In this document: positions 1 to 7,420 of the stretch, piece after piece | How positions within the stretch are numbered: the stretch's first letter is position 1 | Layout of the letters: every line of letters begins with the position of its first letter | Source: Burkholderiales bacterium | GTDB taxonomy: Bacteria; Pseudomonadota; Gammaproteobacteria; Burkholderiales; Burkholderiaceae_C | Assembly: GCA_003241965.1 (NCBI GenBank) | Contig: QBMB01000001.1 | Location: 188,749-231,067 of the forward strand | Length of the DNA: 42,319 nt | Reading direction: 5' to 3' | Made by a program: the position numbers and the translations under genes | The notes under the pieces: generated by a model | Databases searched by the model: none | What the model was told of the DNA's origin: nothing | What the model saw: only the letters and a program-made list of their open reading frames with translations

Positions 1-1
1 G

Positions 2-415
2 GGCGCGGCGCTGCACCACATCACCCTCAGCGGGCGCGAAGGCGAGTGCCTGCACCTGATCGCCGATGGCGTGCAGCAGCACGCGGCTGCGGTGTTTGCC
101 GGCGGCGTGTTGCACTTGGAGCTGGGCGACCTGAGTGCCAGCTTTGAAGACCTGACCTATGACCCCCCGGCCGCGGCGGCAGGCAGTACGGAGTCACGCG
201 TGCTCGCACCCATGAATGGACGGGTGCTGGCCGTTGACGTCCAACATGGCGACACGGTCACCAAGGGGCAACGCCTGGCGGTGCTCGAAGCCATGAAGAT
301 GGAGCATCAACTGCTGGCCCGTCGCGATGGCGTGGTGGACCAGGTAGCTGTGCGCGCTGGCGACCAGGTTGCCACGCGCGCATTGTTGGTGTCACTGGTC
401 GAGCAGCCTGATTGA
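2..415 (+). CDS. Acyl-CoA carboxylase alpha subunit, C-terminal biotin-carrier part (partial)
   Basis: The frame is open from the first bases of the window, so this is the 3' end of a longer gene. The last ~75 residues form a biotinyl (BCCP) domain with the canonical AMKM motif; the biotinylated lysine codon is at 296-298. In this family (acetyl/propionyl-, 3-methylcrotonyl- and geranyl-CoA carboxylases) the biotin carboxylase and BCCP domains share the alpha chain, and carboxybiotin swings to the beta subunit to carboxylate an acyl-CoA. The AtuA-family gene and dehydrogenases downstream make a methylcrotonyl- or geranyl-type substrate plausible, but the substrate-determining beta subunit is outside the window. 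The stop is 55 bp before the next start, consistent with one operon. Confidence 0.9.
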   Translation, partial: GAALHHITLSGREGECLHLIADGVQQHAAAVFAGGVLHLELGDLSASFEDLTYDPPAAAAGSTESRVLAPMNGRVLAVDVQHGDTVTKGQRLAVLEAMKMEHQLLARRDGVVDQVAVRAGDQVATRALLVSLVEQPD

Positions 416-470
416 GGCGCGCACCGCTCGGCACGCGCGACACACGCCACATCCACGGAGAGTAAAACGC

Positions 471-1646
471 ATGCCTGCCGAAACCCTGCCTGCCAAGAGT
501 CCCTTCTATACGCCCGAGCATCTGGCGTTCCGCGACGCGATGCGCCGCTTCGTCGCCAGAGAAATCAGTCCGCACGTGGATGCCTGGGACGAAGCCGAGT
601 CCTTTCCTGTCGCGTTGTACCGCAAGGCGGCCGAAATCGGCCTGCTGGGCCTGGGTTTTCCTGAAGCCTTCGGCGGCAACGACGGCGACCTGTTCATGAC
701 CATCATCGCCGCGCAGGAACTGGCGCGTTGCGGTGCTGGTGGTGTCCTGGCGAGTCTGCTGTCGCACACCATCGGCTGCCCGCCCATCGTCAACGTGGGC
801 AGCGAGGCGCTGAAGCAGCGCGTCTTGCCGCCGGTGCTGCGGGGCGAGAAGATCAGCGCACTCGGCATCACCGAACCCTCCGGCGGCTCGGACGTGGCCA
901 ACCTCAAGACCACGGCGCGCAGGGATGGTGATCACTATGTCGTCAACGGCTCGAAAACGTTCATCACCTCCGGCATGCGCGCCGACTTCTACACCGTGGC
1001 GGTGCGCACTGGCGGGCCGGGGCCAGGCGGCGTGTCGCTGCTGCTGATCGAGAAAGGCACGCCCGGCTTTACGCAAACGCCTTTGAGAAAAATGGGCTGG
1101 TGGTGCTCCGACACCGCCGCCCTGTATTTCGACCATTGCCGCGTGCCAGTGGAGAACCTGGTGGGGGTGGAAAACCAGGGCTTCAAGGCCATCATGAAGA
1201 ATTTCAACCGCGAGCGCATCTTTCTCGCCGCCGGCGCCAACGGCTTTGCCCGCGTCTGCCTGGACGAGGCGCTGGCCTGGTCGCGTGAGCGCGAGATGTT
1301 CGGCGGCCGCCTGATCGACCAGCAGGTCACCCGCCACAAACTCGCCGACATGGCCATGCGCGTCGAGGCGACCCAGGCCATGCTGGAATTGCTCGCCTGG
1401 CGCGTCGAACAGGGCGATACGCCGGTGGGCGAAATCTGCCTGCTGAAGAACCAGGCCACCCAGACCATGGCCTATTGCGCCAGCGAGGCGGTGCAACTGC
1501 ACGGCGGCGCCGGTTTCATGCGCGGCGTCAAGGTGGAGCGCATTTACCGCGAAGTCAAGGTCAACGCCATCGGTGGCGGCGCCGAAGAGGTGATGCGCGA
1601 CCTGGCGGCGCGCCAGCTCGGGTTTTACGCCGGAAGCCCTGGATGA
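471..1646 (+). CDS. Acyl-CoA dehydrogenase (complete, FAD-dependent)
   Basis: 391 aa, normal length for the family, which oxidises acyl-CoA to the 2,3-enoyl-CoA and passes electrons to ETF. It has the middle-domain motif ITEPSGGSD (FAD and substrate contacts) and the C-terminal QLHGGAGFMRG motif. Near the C-terminus IGGGAEE replaces the IYEGT motif that carries the catalytic Glu in medium-chain enzymes. The base may therefore lie in the NFNRERI helix, as in isovaleryl-CoA dehydrogenase; this is inference. An upstream ATG at 369 is in frame, but the ATG at 471 follows a GGAGAG ribosome site and matches the family N-terminus. The stop overlaps the next start as ATGA, so translation is probably coupled to the second dehydrogenase. 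Confidence 0.92.
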   Translation: MPAETLPAKSPFYTPEHLAFRDAMRRFVAREISPHVDAWDEAESFPVALYRKAAEIGLLGLGFPEAFGGNDGDLFMTIIAAQELARCGAGGVLASLLSHTIGCPPIVNVGSEALKQRVLPPVLRGEKISALGITEPSGGSDVANLKTTARRDGDHYVVNGSKTFITSGMRADFYTVAVRTGGPGPGGVSLLLIEKGTPGFTQTPLRKMGWWCSDTAALYFDHCRVPVENLVGVENQGFKAIMKNFNRERIFLAAGANGFARVCLDEALAWSREREMFGGRLIDQQVTRHKLADMAMRVEATQAMLELLAWRVEQGDTPVGEICLLKNQATQTMAYCASEAVQLHGGAGFMRGVKVERIYREVKVNAIGGGAEEVMRDLAARQLGFYAGSPG

Positions 1647-2803
1647 AGTCCGCCGCCTCACCCACACAGCACATGCCGCCTTCGGCGCTGCCCGAGGCCA
1701 TGCGCCTGGCCTTGTCGGGCGCGCCAGCGCCTGACTGCGCGCACGGCTTCCCCCGTGCCTGGTGGCGTCATCTCGGCGCCAGCGGCCTGCTCGGTGTGGG
1801 CTTCGACAGCGACGGCGGGGCGCCCGTCACGGACGCCGTGCAGGTCAGCGCTGTGGCCGGCATCGTCGCCCGGGAATCCGCCAGCCTGGGTCTGGGCATG
1901 GCGTGGATGATGCAGCAGATGCTGGGACGCTTCGTGCTGGCGCCGAATCTGCGCAGCGACCGGCATCGTGCGCTGCTGCGATCCATGGCGCTTGGCGACA
2001 CATTACTGGCACTCGCGATCTCCGAGCCCGGCACCGGCGCACACCCCAAACACCTGAGCTGCCGGGCGATTCAGGACGGCAGCGACTGGCTCCTTGACGG
2101 CCACAAGGCCTTTGTCAGCAACGGCCCGGCAGCCGATGCCGTCATCGTGCTGGCCGTGAGCGGCGAACACGAGGGGCGCAGGCGCTTCGATGCTTTCGTC
2201 GTTGAGGTCAACACACCGGGCCTGACCCGCCAACTGGACGACAAAGTGCGCGGACTGGCGCCGCTCGGCCATTGCGGCATGCAACTTGTCGGCTGCCGGG
2301 TGCCGGAAAGCCAGCGCCTTGGCGAGCCTGGACAGGCTTTCGACACCATCGCTCGGCCGCTGCGCGCGATCGAAGACGCCCTGCTGCTGGGCCCCATGCT
2401 CGGCGCCATGCAAGCCGAGCTGGATACATTGGCGCGCTGGTTCCAAAGCTCCGCCCGGACCCCTGCATTGACCCGGGACCTGGGTGGCTTGCAACTCGAA
2501 CTCGATGCCCTCTCGCCCGTTGCACGTCATGCCGCCCAGCACCTGGACCAGCACGGACCCAACGAGGCGTTGGCGGCATTCAATCTGGGCGCGCGCCGCC
2601 TGCTTGATCGCTGGCAAGGCACCTGTGAATCCTTTGCCGCGGCCCTGGACGACCGTGAACCGACCCTGCTCAACCTGGCGCGCGATCTGCGCCTGGTGCA
2701 GGGCATAGCCCGCGGCATCGCCGAATCCCGACAACTTCAAACCGGCGAAAAAATGCTGCTCTCCAAGGAACCCCGTGAAAACACTACACCAACCCCACTT
2801 TGA
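1643..2803 (+). CDS. Divergent acyl-CoA dehydrogenase-like protein
   Basis: 386 aa. The middle domain is recognisable (AISEPGTGAHPKH, then DGHKAFVSNGP, corresponding to the usual TEP-G-GSD and NG-K-FI-N motifs). The C-terminal half is diverged: no Q-HGG-G motif is present, and the protein ends in a short polar tail. The start codon at 1643 overlaps the previous stop (ATGA). Family knowledge: heteromeric acyl-CoA dehydrogenases of steroid catabolism (ChsE-type alpha2beta2 enzymes) pair two unlike chains from adjacent genes that complete each other's FAD sites. This gene could be such a partner of the upstream dehydrogenase; that is inference. It could also be a stand-alone member with altered cofactor binding. 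Its 3' end overlaps the MoxR gene by 29 bp. Confidence 0.85.
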   Translation: MKSAASPTQHMPPSALPEAMRLALSGAPAPDCAHGFPRAWWRHLGASGLLGVGFDSDGGAPVTDAVQVSAVAGIVARESASLGLGMAWMMQQMLGRFVLAPNLRSDRHRALLRSMALGDTLLALAISEPGTGAHPKHLSCRAIQDGSDWLLDGHKAFVSNGPAADAVIVLAVSGEHEGRRRFDAFVVEVNTPGLTRQLDDKVRGLAPLGHCGMQLVGCRVPESQRLGEPGQAFDTIARPLRAIEDALLLGPMLGAMQAELDTLARWFQSSARTPALTRDLGGLQLELDALSPVARHAAQHLDQHGPNEALAAFNLGARRLLDRWQGTCESFAAALDDREPTLLNLARDLRLVQGIARGIAESRQLQTGEKMLLSKEPRENTTPTPL

Positions 2804-3743
2804 CTCCATCGATGGCCTGGCGCAGCGGCTGGCTGCGGTCGACTACATTGCCAGCCGCGAAATCGCCACCTCGGTCTATCTGGGCTTCAATCTGGAAAAG
2901 CCGATCCTTGTCGAAGGCCCGGCCGGCGTCGGCAAGACCGAACTGGCCAAGGGCATGGCCGAGATTCTCGACGTGCCCCTGATCCGCATGCAGTGTTACG
3001 AAGGCCTGGACGAATCCAAGGCCTTGTACGAGTGGAAATACGGCAAGCAATTGCTCTATACGCAACTCCTCAAGGACAAACTGGGGGAGATGATGCAAGG
3101 CGCGGTGGGACTCGCGGCCTCCATCGAGCGGCTGCATGCGCACGACGATCTGTTCTTTTCCGAGCACTTTCTTGAGCCGCGCCCGCTCTATCAGGCCTTG
3201 CACCAGGAGCGCGGCTGCGTGCTGTTGGTGGACGAGGTTGACAAGTCCGACCCCGAGTTCGAGGCTTTCCTGCTCGAAGTGCTGTCCGACTTTCAGGTCT
3301 CGGTGCCCGAACTCGGCACCATCAAGGCCAAGGTAAAGCCCATCGTTTTTCTCACCAGCAACAACACGCGCGAGATGAGCGACGCGCTCAAGCGCCGCTG
3401 CCTGCACTTGCACATTCCATTCCCCGAGGCGAAGCTGGAGCGGCGCATTCTGGAGCGCCGCGTGCCAGGCCTGTCGGAAACACTGAACCGCGAACTGGTC
3501 GCTTTCATTCAGGCGGTGCGGCAGATGGACCTGAAAAAGCAGCCCTCGGTCAGCGAGACCATCGACTGGGCCAAAACGCTGCTGCTGCTGCACGCCGAAC
3601 ACTTGAGCCTGGACATGGTGAAGGGCACGCTCAGTGTCTTCCTCAAGTTCGAGCAGGACATCGCCTCGGCCAGCGAGCAACTGCCGGCCCTGCTGCAACA
3701 AGCGCGCAAGGATGCGGAGATTCCCCGTGCAAGCCACGCTTGA
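2775..3743 (+). CDS. MoxR-family AAA+ ATPase
   Basis: 322 aa from a GTG start at 2775, with an AAGGAA ribosome site just upstream inside the preceding gene. Walker A GPAGVGKT lies at residues 48-55, Walker B VLLVDEVD at 149-156, and sensor-1 region LTSNNTRE follows. MoxR ATPases act as chaperones that insert cofactors or activate enzyme complexes, usually with a VWA-domain partner. That partner is the next gene, overlapping by 17 bp. The pair resembles CoxD/CoxE of CO dehydrogenase maturation, but no molybdenum hydroxylase is visible here. Its target is more likely an enzyme of the surrounding acyl-CoA pathway. Function at family level is secure; the client is unknown. Confidence 0.92.
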   Translation: MKTLHQPHFDSIDGLAQRLAAVDYIASREIATSVYLGFNLEKPILVEGPAGVGKTELAKGMAEILDVPLIRMQCYEGLDESKALYEWKYGKQLLYTQLLKDKLGEMMQGAVGLAASIERLHAHDDLFFSEHFLEPRPLYQALHQERGCVLLVDEVDKSDPEFEAFLLEVLSDFQVSVPELGTIKAKVKPIVFLTSNNTREMSDALKRRCLHLHIPFPEAKLERRILERRVPGLSETLNRELVAFIQAVRQMDLKKQPSVSETIDWAKTLLLLHAEHLSLDMVKGTLSVFLKFEQDIASASEQLPALLQQARKDAEIPRASHA

Positions 3744-5181
3744 GGATTTCTTCAAGGCGCTGCGCGGCAGCGACCTCGAGATCAGCCTCAACGCCCAGGT
3801 CGATGCGGCGCGCGCCGTGGCGCTGGTCGGCTGGAGCGACCGCACCCTCCTGAAAAGCGCACTGGGCACGACACTGGCGAAAACCACCCCGGATCGCGCC
3901 CTGTACGACGAGGCCTTTGACCGCTTCTTCCGTTTCAATTCCTTCGAAAACATGGCCGCGCAAGGCAGTCCGGCCAAGCCCTCCTTCAGGCCCGACACCG
4001 ACCCCAACGCCAACCCCGCTTCAGACGCCATGGCCGCGCAAGACCTGCCGGACCCAGCCCAAAACAAACAGACCGCAACCGGTTCCGGTGGGCCGGGCGG
4101 CTGTCAGGGCAGCGGTGGCCAGGCCTTGTCGCAGTTGTTGCTGTCGGGTGACTCTGCGGCACTGGCAAAGCGCATGCAGGAAGCCGCGCGCGAGGTGGGC
4201 CTGACCGACATCTGGTTTTTCACCCAAAAGGGCTACTACACCCAAAAGATCCAGCAGGCCATGGGGCTGGAGCTGCTGGACCGCGAAATCTCTGACGCCA
4301 AACGCCAGACGCTGGCGCCCGAGCGTGCCAAAGACCTCGAACGGATGCGCAAGAAATTGTTCGAGGAGGTGCGCAATTTTGTCGAACGCAAACTCGCGCT
4401 CTACGGCACGGCACCGACGCGCCAGTTGCACGACGACTTCCTGCAATCGCAAAAGCTCTCCAACATCGAAAAGCGTGATTTCGCGCGCATGCACGTCATC
4501 GTCAGCAAAATCGCCAAGCGACTGGCCGATCGCCACTCGCGGCGCAAGAAGAAGCGGGTGCGCGGCCAGCTCGACTTTCGCAAGACCCTGCGCAAAAACG
4601 CTGCCTACGATGGCGTAATGTTCGAGACCTTCTGGCGCTCCAAAGTGGTGGACCGGCCACGCGTGGTGGCGATCTGCGACGTCAGCGGCTCGGTGCGCCA
4701 GTACGCGCGTTTTTTGTTGCTGTTCCTGCACAGTCTGGGTGAGCAGGTGAGCGACCTGCGCAGCTTCGCTTTCACCAACCACCTGGTCGAGGTGAGCGAC
4801 ACCTTTGAGTCGCTGCCGGTCGAACAGGCGGTCGACAAAGTGATGCAGGCGGTGGGCGGCAGTGGCACCGACTATGGGCAGACGCTGCTCGACATCGAGG
4901 CGCAGTTGCTCGAGGACATCGATCGCCGCACCACCGTGCTGATTCTCGGCGACGCGCGCAACAACCGCGGTCAAGCCCAGGCTCAAGTCATGCAACTGCT
5001 CTACCAGCGCGCGCGCCGGGTCATCTGGCTCAACCCCGAGCCGGTGTCGTTCTGGGGCCTGGGCGATTCGGAGATGAAGCGCTACGCCCCTTATTGCCAC
5101 ATCGCGCGCGAATGCAATTCCCTCGCACACCTGGAAAGCACGCTCGACGCCTTGCTGCGCACCCACTCTGCCAGCGCCTGA
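3727..5181 (+). CDS. VWA-domain protein, CoxE-like
   Basis: 484 aa from a GTG start at 3727 preceded by GGAG at ~3715; the longer in-frame upstream reading lies inside the MoxR gene and is discarded. The N-terminal ~300 residues are helical with a basic stretch SRRKKKRVRG near 271-280. The C-terminal von Willebrand A domain holds an intact MIDAS: D318-x-S320-x-S322, T381 and D409. This is the partner type for MoxR ATPases, binding a divalent metal and bridging ATPase to client. The overlap with the MoxR gene implies fixed stoichiometry. A low-complexity, proline/glycine-rich linker (residues ~80-130) separates a small N-terminal domain from the rest. Confidence 0.88.
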   Translation: MQATLEDFFKALRGSDLEISLNAQVDAARAVALVGWSDRTLLKSALGTTLAKTTPDRALYDEAFDRFFRFNSFENMAAQGSPAKPSFRPDTDPNANPASDAMAAQDLPDPAQNKQTATGSGGPGGCQGSGGQALSQLLLSGDSAALAKRMQEAAREVGLTDIWFFTQKGYYTQKIQQAMGLELLDREISDAKRQTLAPERAKDLERMRKKLFEEVRNFVERKLALYGTAPTRQLHDDFLQSQKLSNIEKRDFARMHVIVSKIAKRLADRHSRRKKKRVRGQLDFRKTLRKNAAYDGVMFETFWRSKVVDRPRVVAICDVSGSVRQYARFLLLFLHSLGEQVSDLRSFAFTNHLVEVSDTFESLPVEQAVDKVMQAVGGSGTDYGQTLLDIEAQLLEDIDRRTTVLILGDARNNRGQAQAQVMQLLYQRARRVIWLNPEPVSFWGLGDSEMKRYAPYCHIARECNSLAHLESTLDALLRTHSASA

Positions 5182-5218
5182 AGCCCAAACCCACATCCTC
5201 GCTCAACAGACACTGCCC

Positions 5219-6859
5219 ATGGTCCGCCCCACATTGCAGCTCCACCCCCACAGAGAGCCGGTCACCGCGCACCCGGCCGCCACCCTGCTGCTGCTGCGTG
5301 ATGGTGCGCTTGGCGTCGAAGTGTTGATGACCCGGCGCTCGCCAAAAGCCAGCTTCTTGCCTGGCGCCTATGTTTTCCCCGGCGGGCGAGTGGACGCTGA
5401 CGACCACCAGGCGCATACACTGGCACGCGCCCCCAACGCGGGCGGACGCTACCGCACGGCAGCACTGGCTGCACTGAGGGAAACCTTCGAGGAATTGGGC
5501 ATCCTGCTGGCGGTGCAGGCCGATGACAAGCCCATCACCCGCACCCACCTTCAAGCGCTGGACCGCAGTGAAGCGCTGTACCCGCAACTGCAAAGCCAGG
5601 GCTGGTCACTAACGCTCGATCGGGCGCGCATGCTGGCCTGCTGGACCACCGATCGCAGCGTGTCCAAGCGTTTCAACACCGCCTTCTTCGTTGCGCTGAT
5701 GCCCGACCAGCAGGAGCCGGTGGCCGACGAAATGGAACAGTTCGAGCCCGTCTGGGTCAGGCCCGAGGATGCGCTGACGAAACACCAAGCCGGCAACTTT
5801 TTCATGATCTTTCCAACCATCCGCACCCTGCACTGGTTGGCGGATTTCGAGCAAGCCGAGCAGGCCCTGGCGGCCTGTACCGAAGACGTGCCACTGTGGA
5901 ACTCCTGCCCTCGGGGTGGTCTGGTCAGCGGTCAACTTCAGCGTTTCATGGAGCATGAAGCGCCGTACGGCGAACTCGCGCTGGTCTGCCCGGACGGCCA
6001 GCTCGAGCACCCGCTGGACTGGCAACACGAGCGGCCGGTGCCCTTGTTGCGGCACCTGCATCGTCTCACCGCCCCCAACGCCAGCATCATGACCGGCCCC
6101 GGCACCAACAGCTACATCCTTGGAGACGCGTCCAGCGGCTACATCGTCATTGATCCGGGCCCCTTGCTGAACGACCATATCGAGCGCCTGCTCGCTTTCA
6201 CGGCAGGCCAGATCACGGCCATCGTCTGCACCCACTCGCACCCGGACCACTCCCCCGCCGCGCAGCCGCTGGCCCAGGCCTGCGCCCGCCTGGCAGGCCA
6301 TACTCCGCCGGTGCTGGGCCTGGCTTGCGCCGCCACTGCCCGCTCCACGGCTGTCTTCGCCCCCGACCGAGCTCTGGCCGACGGCGAGCGCCTGATGCTG
6401 CACGATGGCGAGCACAAAAGCACCCTGCGCGTGGTCCATACACCAGGGTACGCAGCCAACCACCTCTGCCTCATCCTCGAAGAAGACGGTCTGCTGTTTT
6501 CGGGCGACCACATCCTCAGCGGAAGTACCACCATCATCGACCCGCCCGATGGCGACATGAGCGCCTATCTCGATTCGCTGGACCGCCTGGCGCAGATCTG
6601 CGAGAAGGACGGTATCGAGTTCATCCTGCCGGCGCACGGTCACGTCATTGGCTGGGCGGCGCAGTCCATTGCGCAGCTAAAGGCGCACCGCCTGCGGCGC
6701 GAGGCCAGGGTGCTAGCGGCCATGCGCGCCGTCCCGCAAGGCGGCTTGGACGACTGGCTAACTCTGGCCTATGACGACACCCCCGCAGCGCTCTGGCCAC
6801 TGGCGCGCCGTTCGTTGGCGGCCCATGTGCAACGCATCGAGCAACTCGCGATGCTTTGA
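5219..6859 (+). CDS. Nudix hydrolase - metallo-beta-lactamase fusion protein
   Basis: 546 aa with two hydrolase domains. Residues ~20-200 carry a Nudix fold whose box ends in RETFEELGI (87-95). Residues ~285-540 form a metallo-beta-lactamase fold with the zinc motif THSHPDH at 338-344 and a later GDHIL aspartate. The C-terminal part resembles the LACTB2-like branch of MBL hydrolases. Nudix enzymes can cleave CoA to phosphopantetheine and 3',5'-ADP, and MBL proteins can act as thioesterases, so a housekeeping role on dead-end CoA thioesters in this pathway is reasonable inference; the substrate is not visible. ATG 5219 has only a weak ribosome site, and the 37-bp gap to the VWA gene suggests the same transcript. 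Confidence 0.85.
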   Translation: MVRPTLQLHPHREPVTAHPAATLLLLRDGALGVEVLMTRRSPKASFLPGAYVFPGGRVDADDHQAHTLARAPNAGGRYRTAALAALRETFEELGILLAVQADDKPITRTHLQALDRSEALYPQLQSQGWSLTLDRARMLACWTTDRSVSKRFNTAFFVALMPDQQEPVADEMEQFEPVWVRPEDALTKHQAGNFFMIFPTIRTLHWLADFEQAEQALAACTEDVPLWNSCPRGGLVSGQLQRFMEHEAPYGELALVCPDGQLEHPLDWQHERPVPLLRHLHRLTAPNASIMTGPGTNSYILGDASSGYIVIDPGPLLNDHIERLLAFTAGQITAIVCTHSHPDHSPAAQPLAQACARLAGHTPPVLGLACAATARSTAVFAPDRALADGERLMLHDGEHKSTLRVVHTPGYAANHLCLILEEDGLLFSGDHILSGSTTIIDPPDGDMSAYLDSLDRLAQICEKDGIEFILPAHGHVIGWAAQSIAQLKAHRLRREARVLAAMRAVPQGGLDDWLTLAYDDTPAALWPLARRSLAAHVQRIEQLAML

Positions 6860-6897
6860 ACCCCATACGCTTTTTAGACAACCCACAGGAGCTCATT

Positions 6898-7389
6898 ATG
6901 AATACCAACGCCCCCAACCTTGACCGCATCGCAGCTTGCAAGCAAGGCTGGAACGATAGCCCTTTTCTGAAGGCGCAAGGGCTTGAAGTTGAAGAAACAG
7001 CTGTAGGCCGAGCTGTTGTACGACTTCCTAAGGCCCTTCCCACCCAACGCGGCGGCGGCGGTTCGGACACCGTGCTCAATGGCGGCGTCATCTCCTATAT
7101 GTTCGACGGTGCGCTTGGCTGGGCCATCATCTCCTCGCTGCTGGCCATGCCCGAGGCGTCCGACATTGATCCCTTCGAGCTTCGCCAGTTCACGATCAAC
7201 CTCGACATCACCTTCCTCAATGCCGCCGTGGGCGATAGCTTCGAAGCACGCGGCAAGGTGGTGCGCATCAGCCGCACGACGGCATTTGCCGAAGGGGAGT
7301 TCCTGGATGCCAATGGCACAGTTTGCGCCACCGCCAAGGGTATCTGGCGCGTGTTCTGGCCGCGCAGTATTGCATCCACCCCGCGCTGA
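6898..7389 (+). CDS. PaaI/hotdog-fold acyl-CoA thioesterase
   Basis: 163 aa. The hotdog helix motif NGGVISYMFDGALGWAI (around residues 61-77) and the following beta strands match the PaaI-like thioesterase family, which hydrolyses acyl-CoA to free acid and CoA and can relieve CoA trapping. ATG 6898 is preceded by an AGGAG site 6 bp upstream; an in-frame ATG at 6856 overlaps the preceding stop and lacks such a site. It sits 38 bp after the Nudix-MBL gene and 31 bp before the AtuA-family gene, inside the same operon. Confidence 0.88.
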   Translation: MNTNAPNLDRIAACKQGWNDSPFLKAQGLEVEETAVGRAVVRLPKALPTQRGGGGSDTVLNGGVISYMFDGALGWAIISSLLAMPEASDIDPFELRQFTINLDITFLNAAVGDSFEARGKVVRISRTTAFAEGEFLDANGTVCATAKGIWRVFWPRSIASTPR

Positions 7390-7420
7390 CCCCGCTCCCC
7401 CGAATAACCCGGAGACATCC

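Noticed and set aside
258..1667. 469-aa minus-strand ORF
   Set aside because: Antisense shadow of the first acyl-CoA dehydrogenase; composition typical of high-GC antisense frames.
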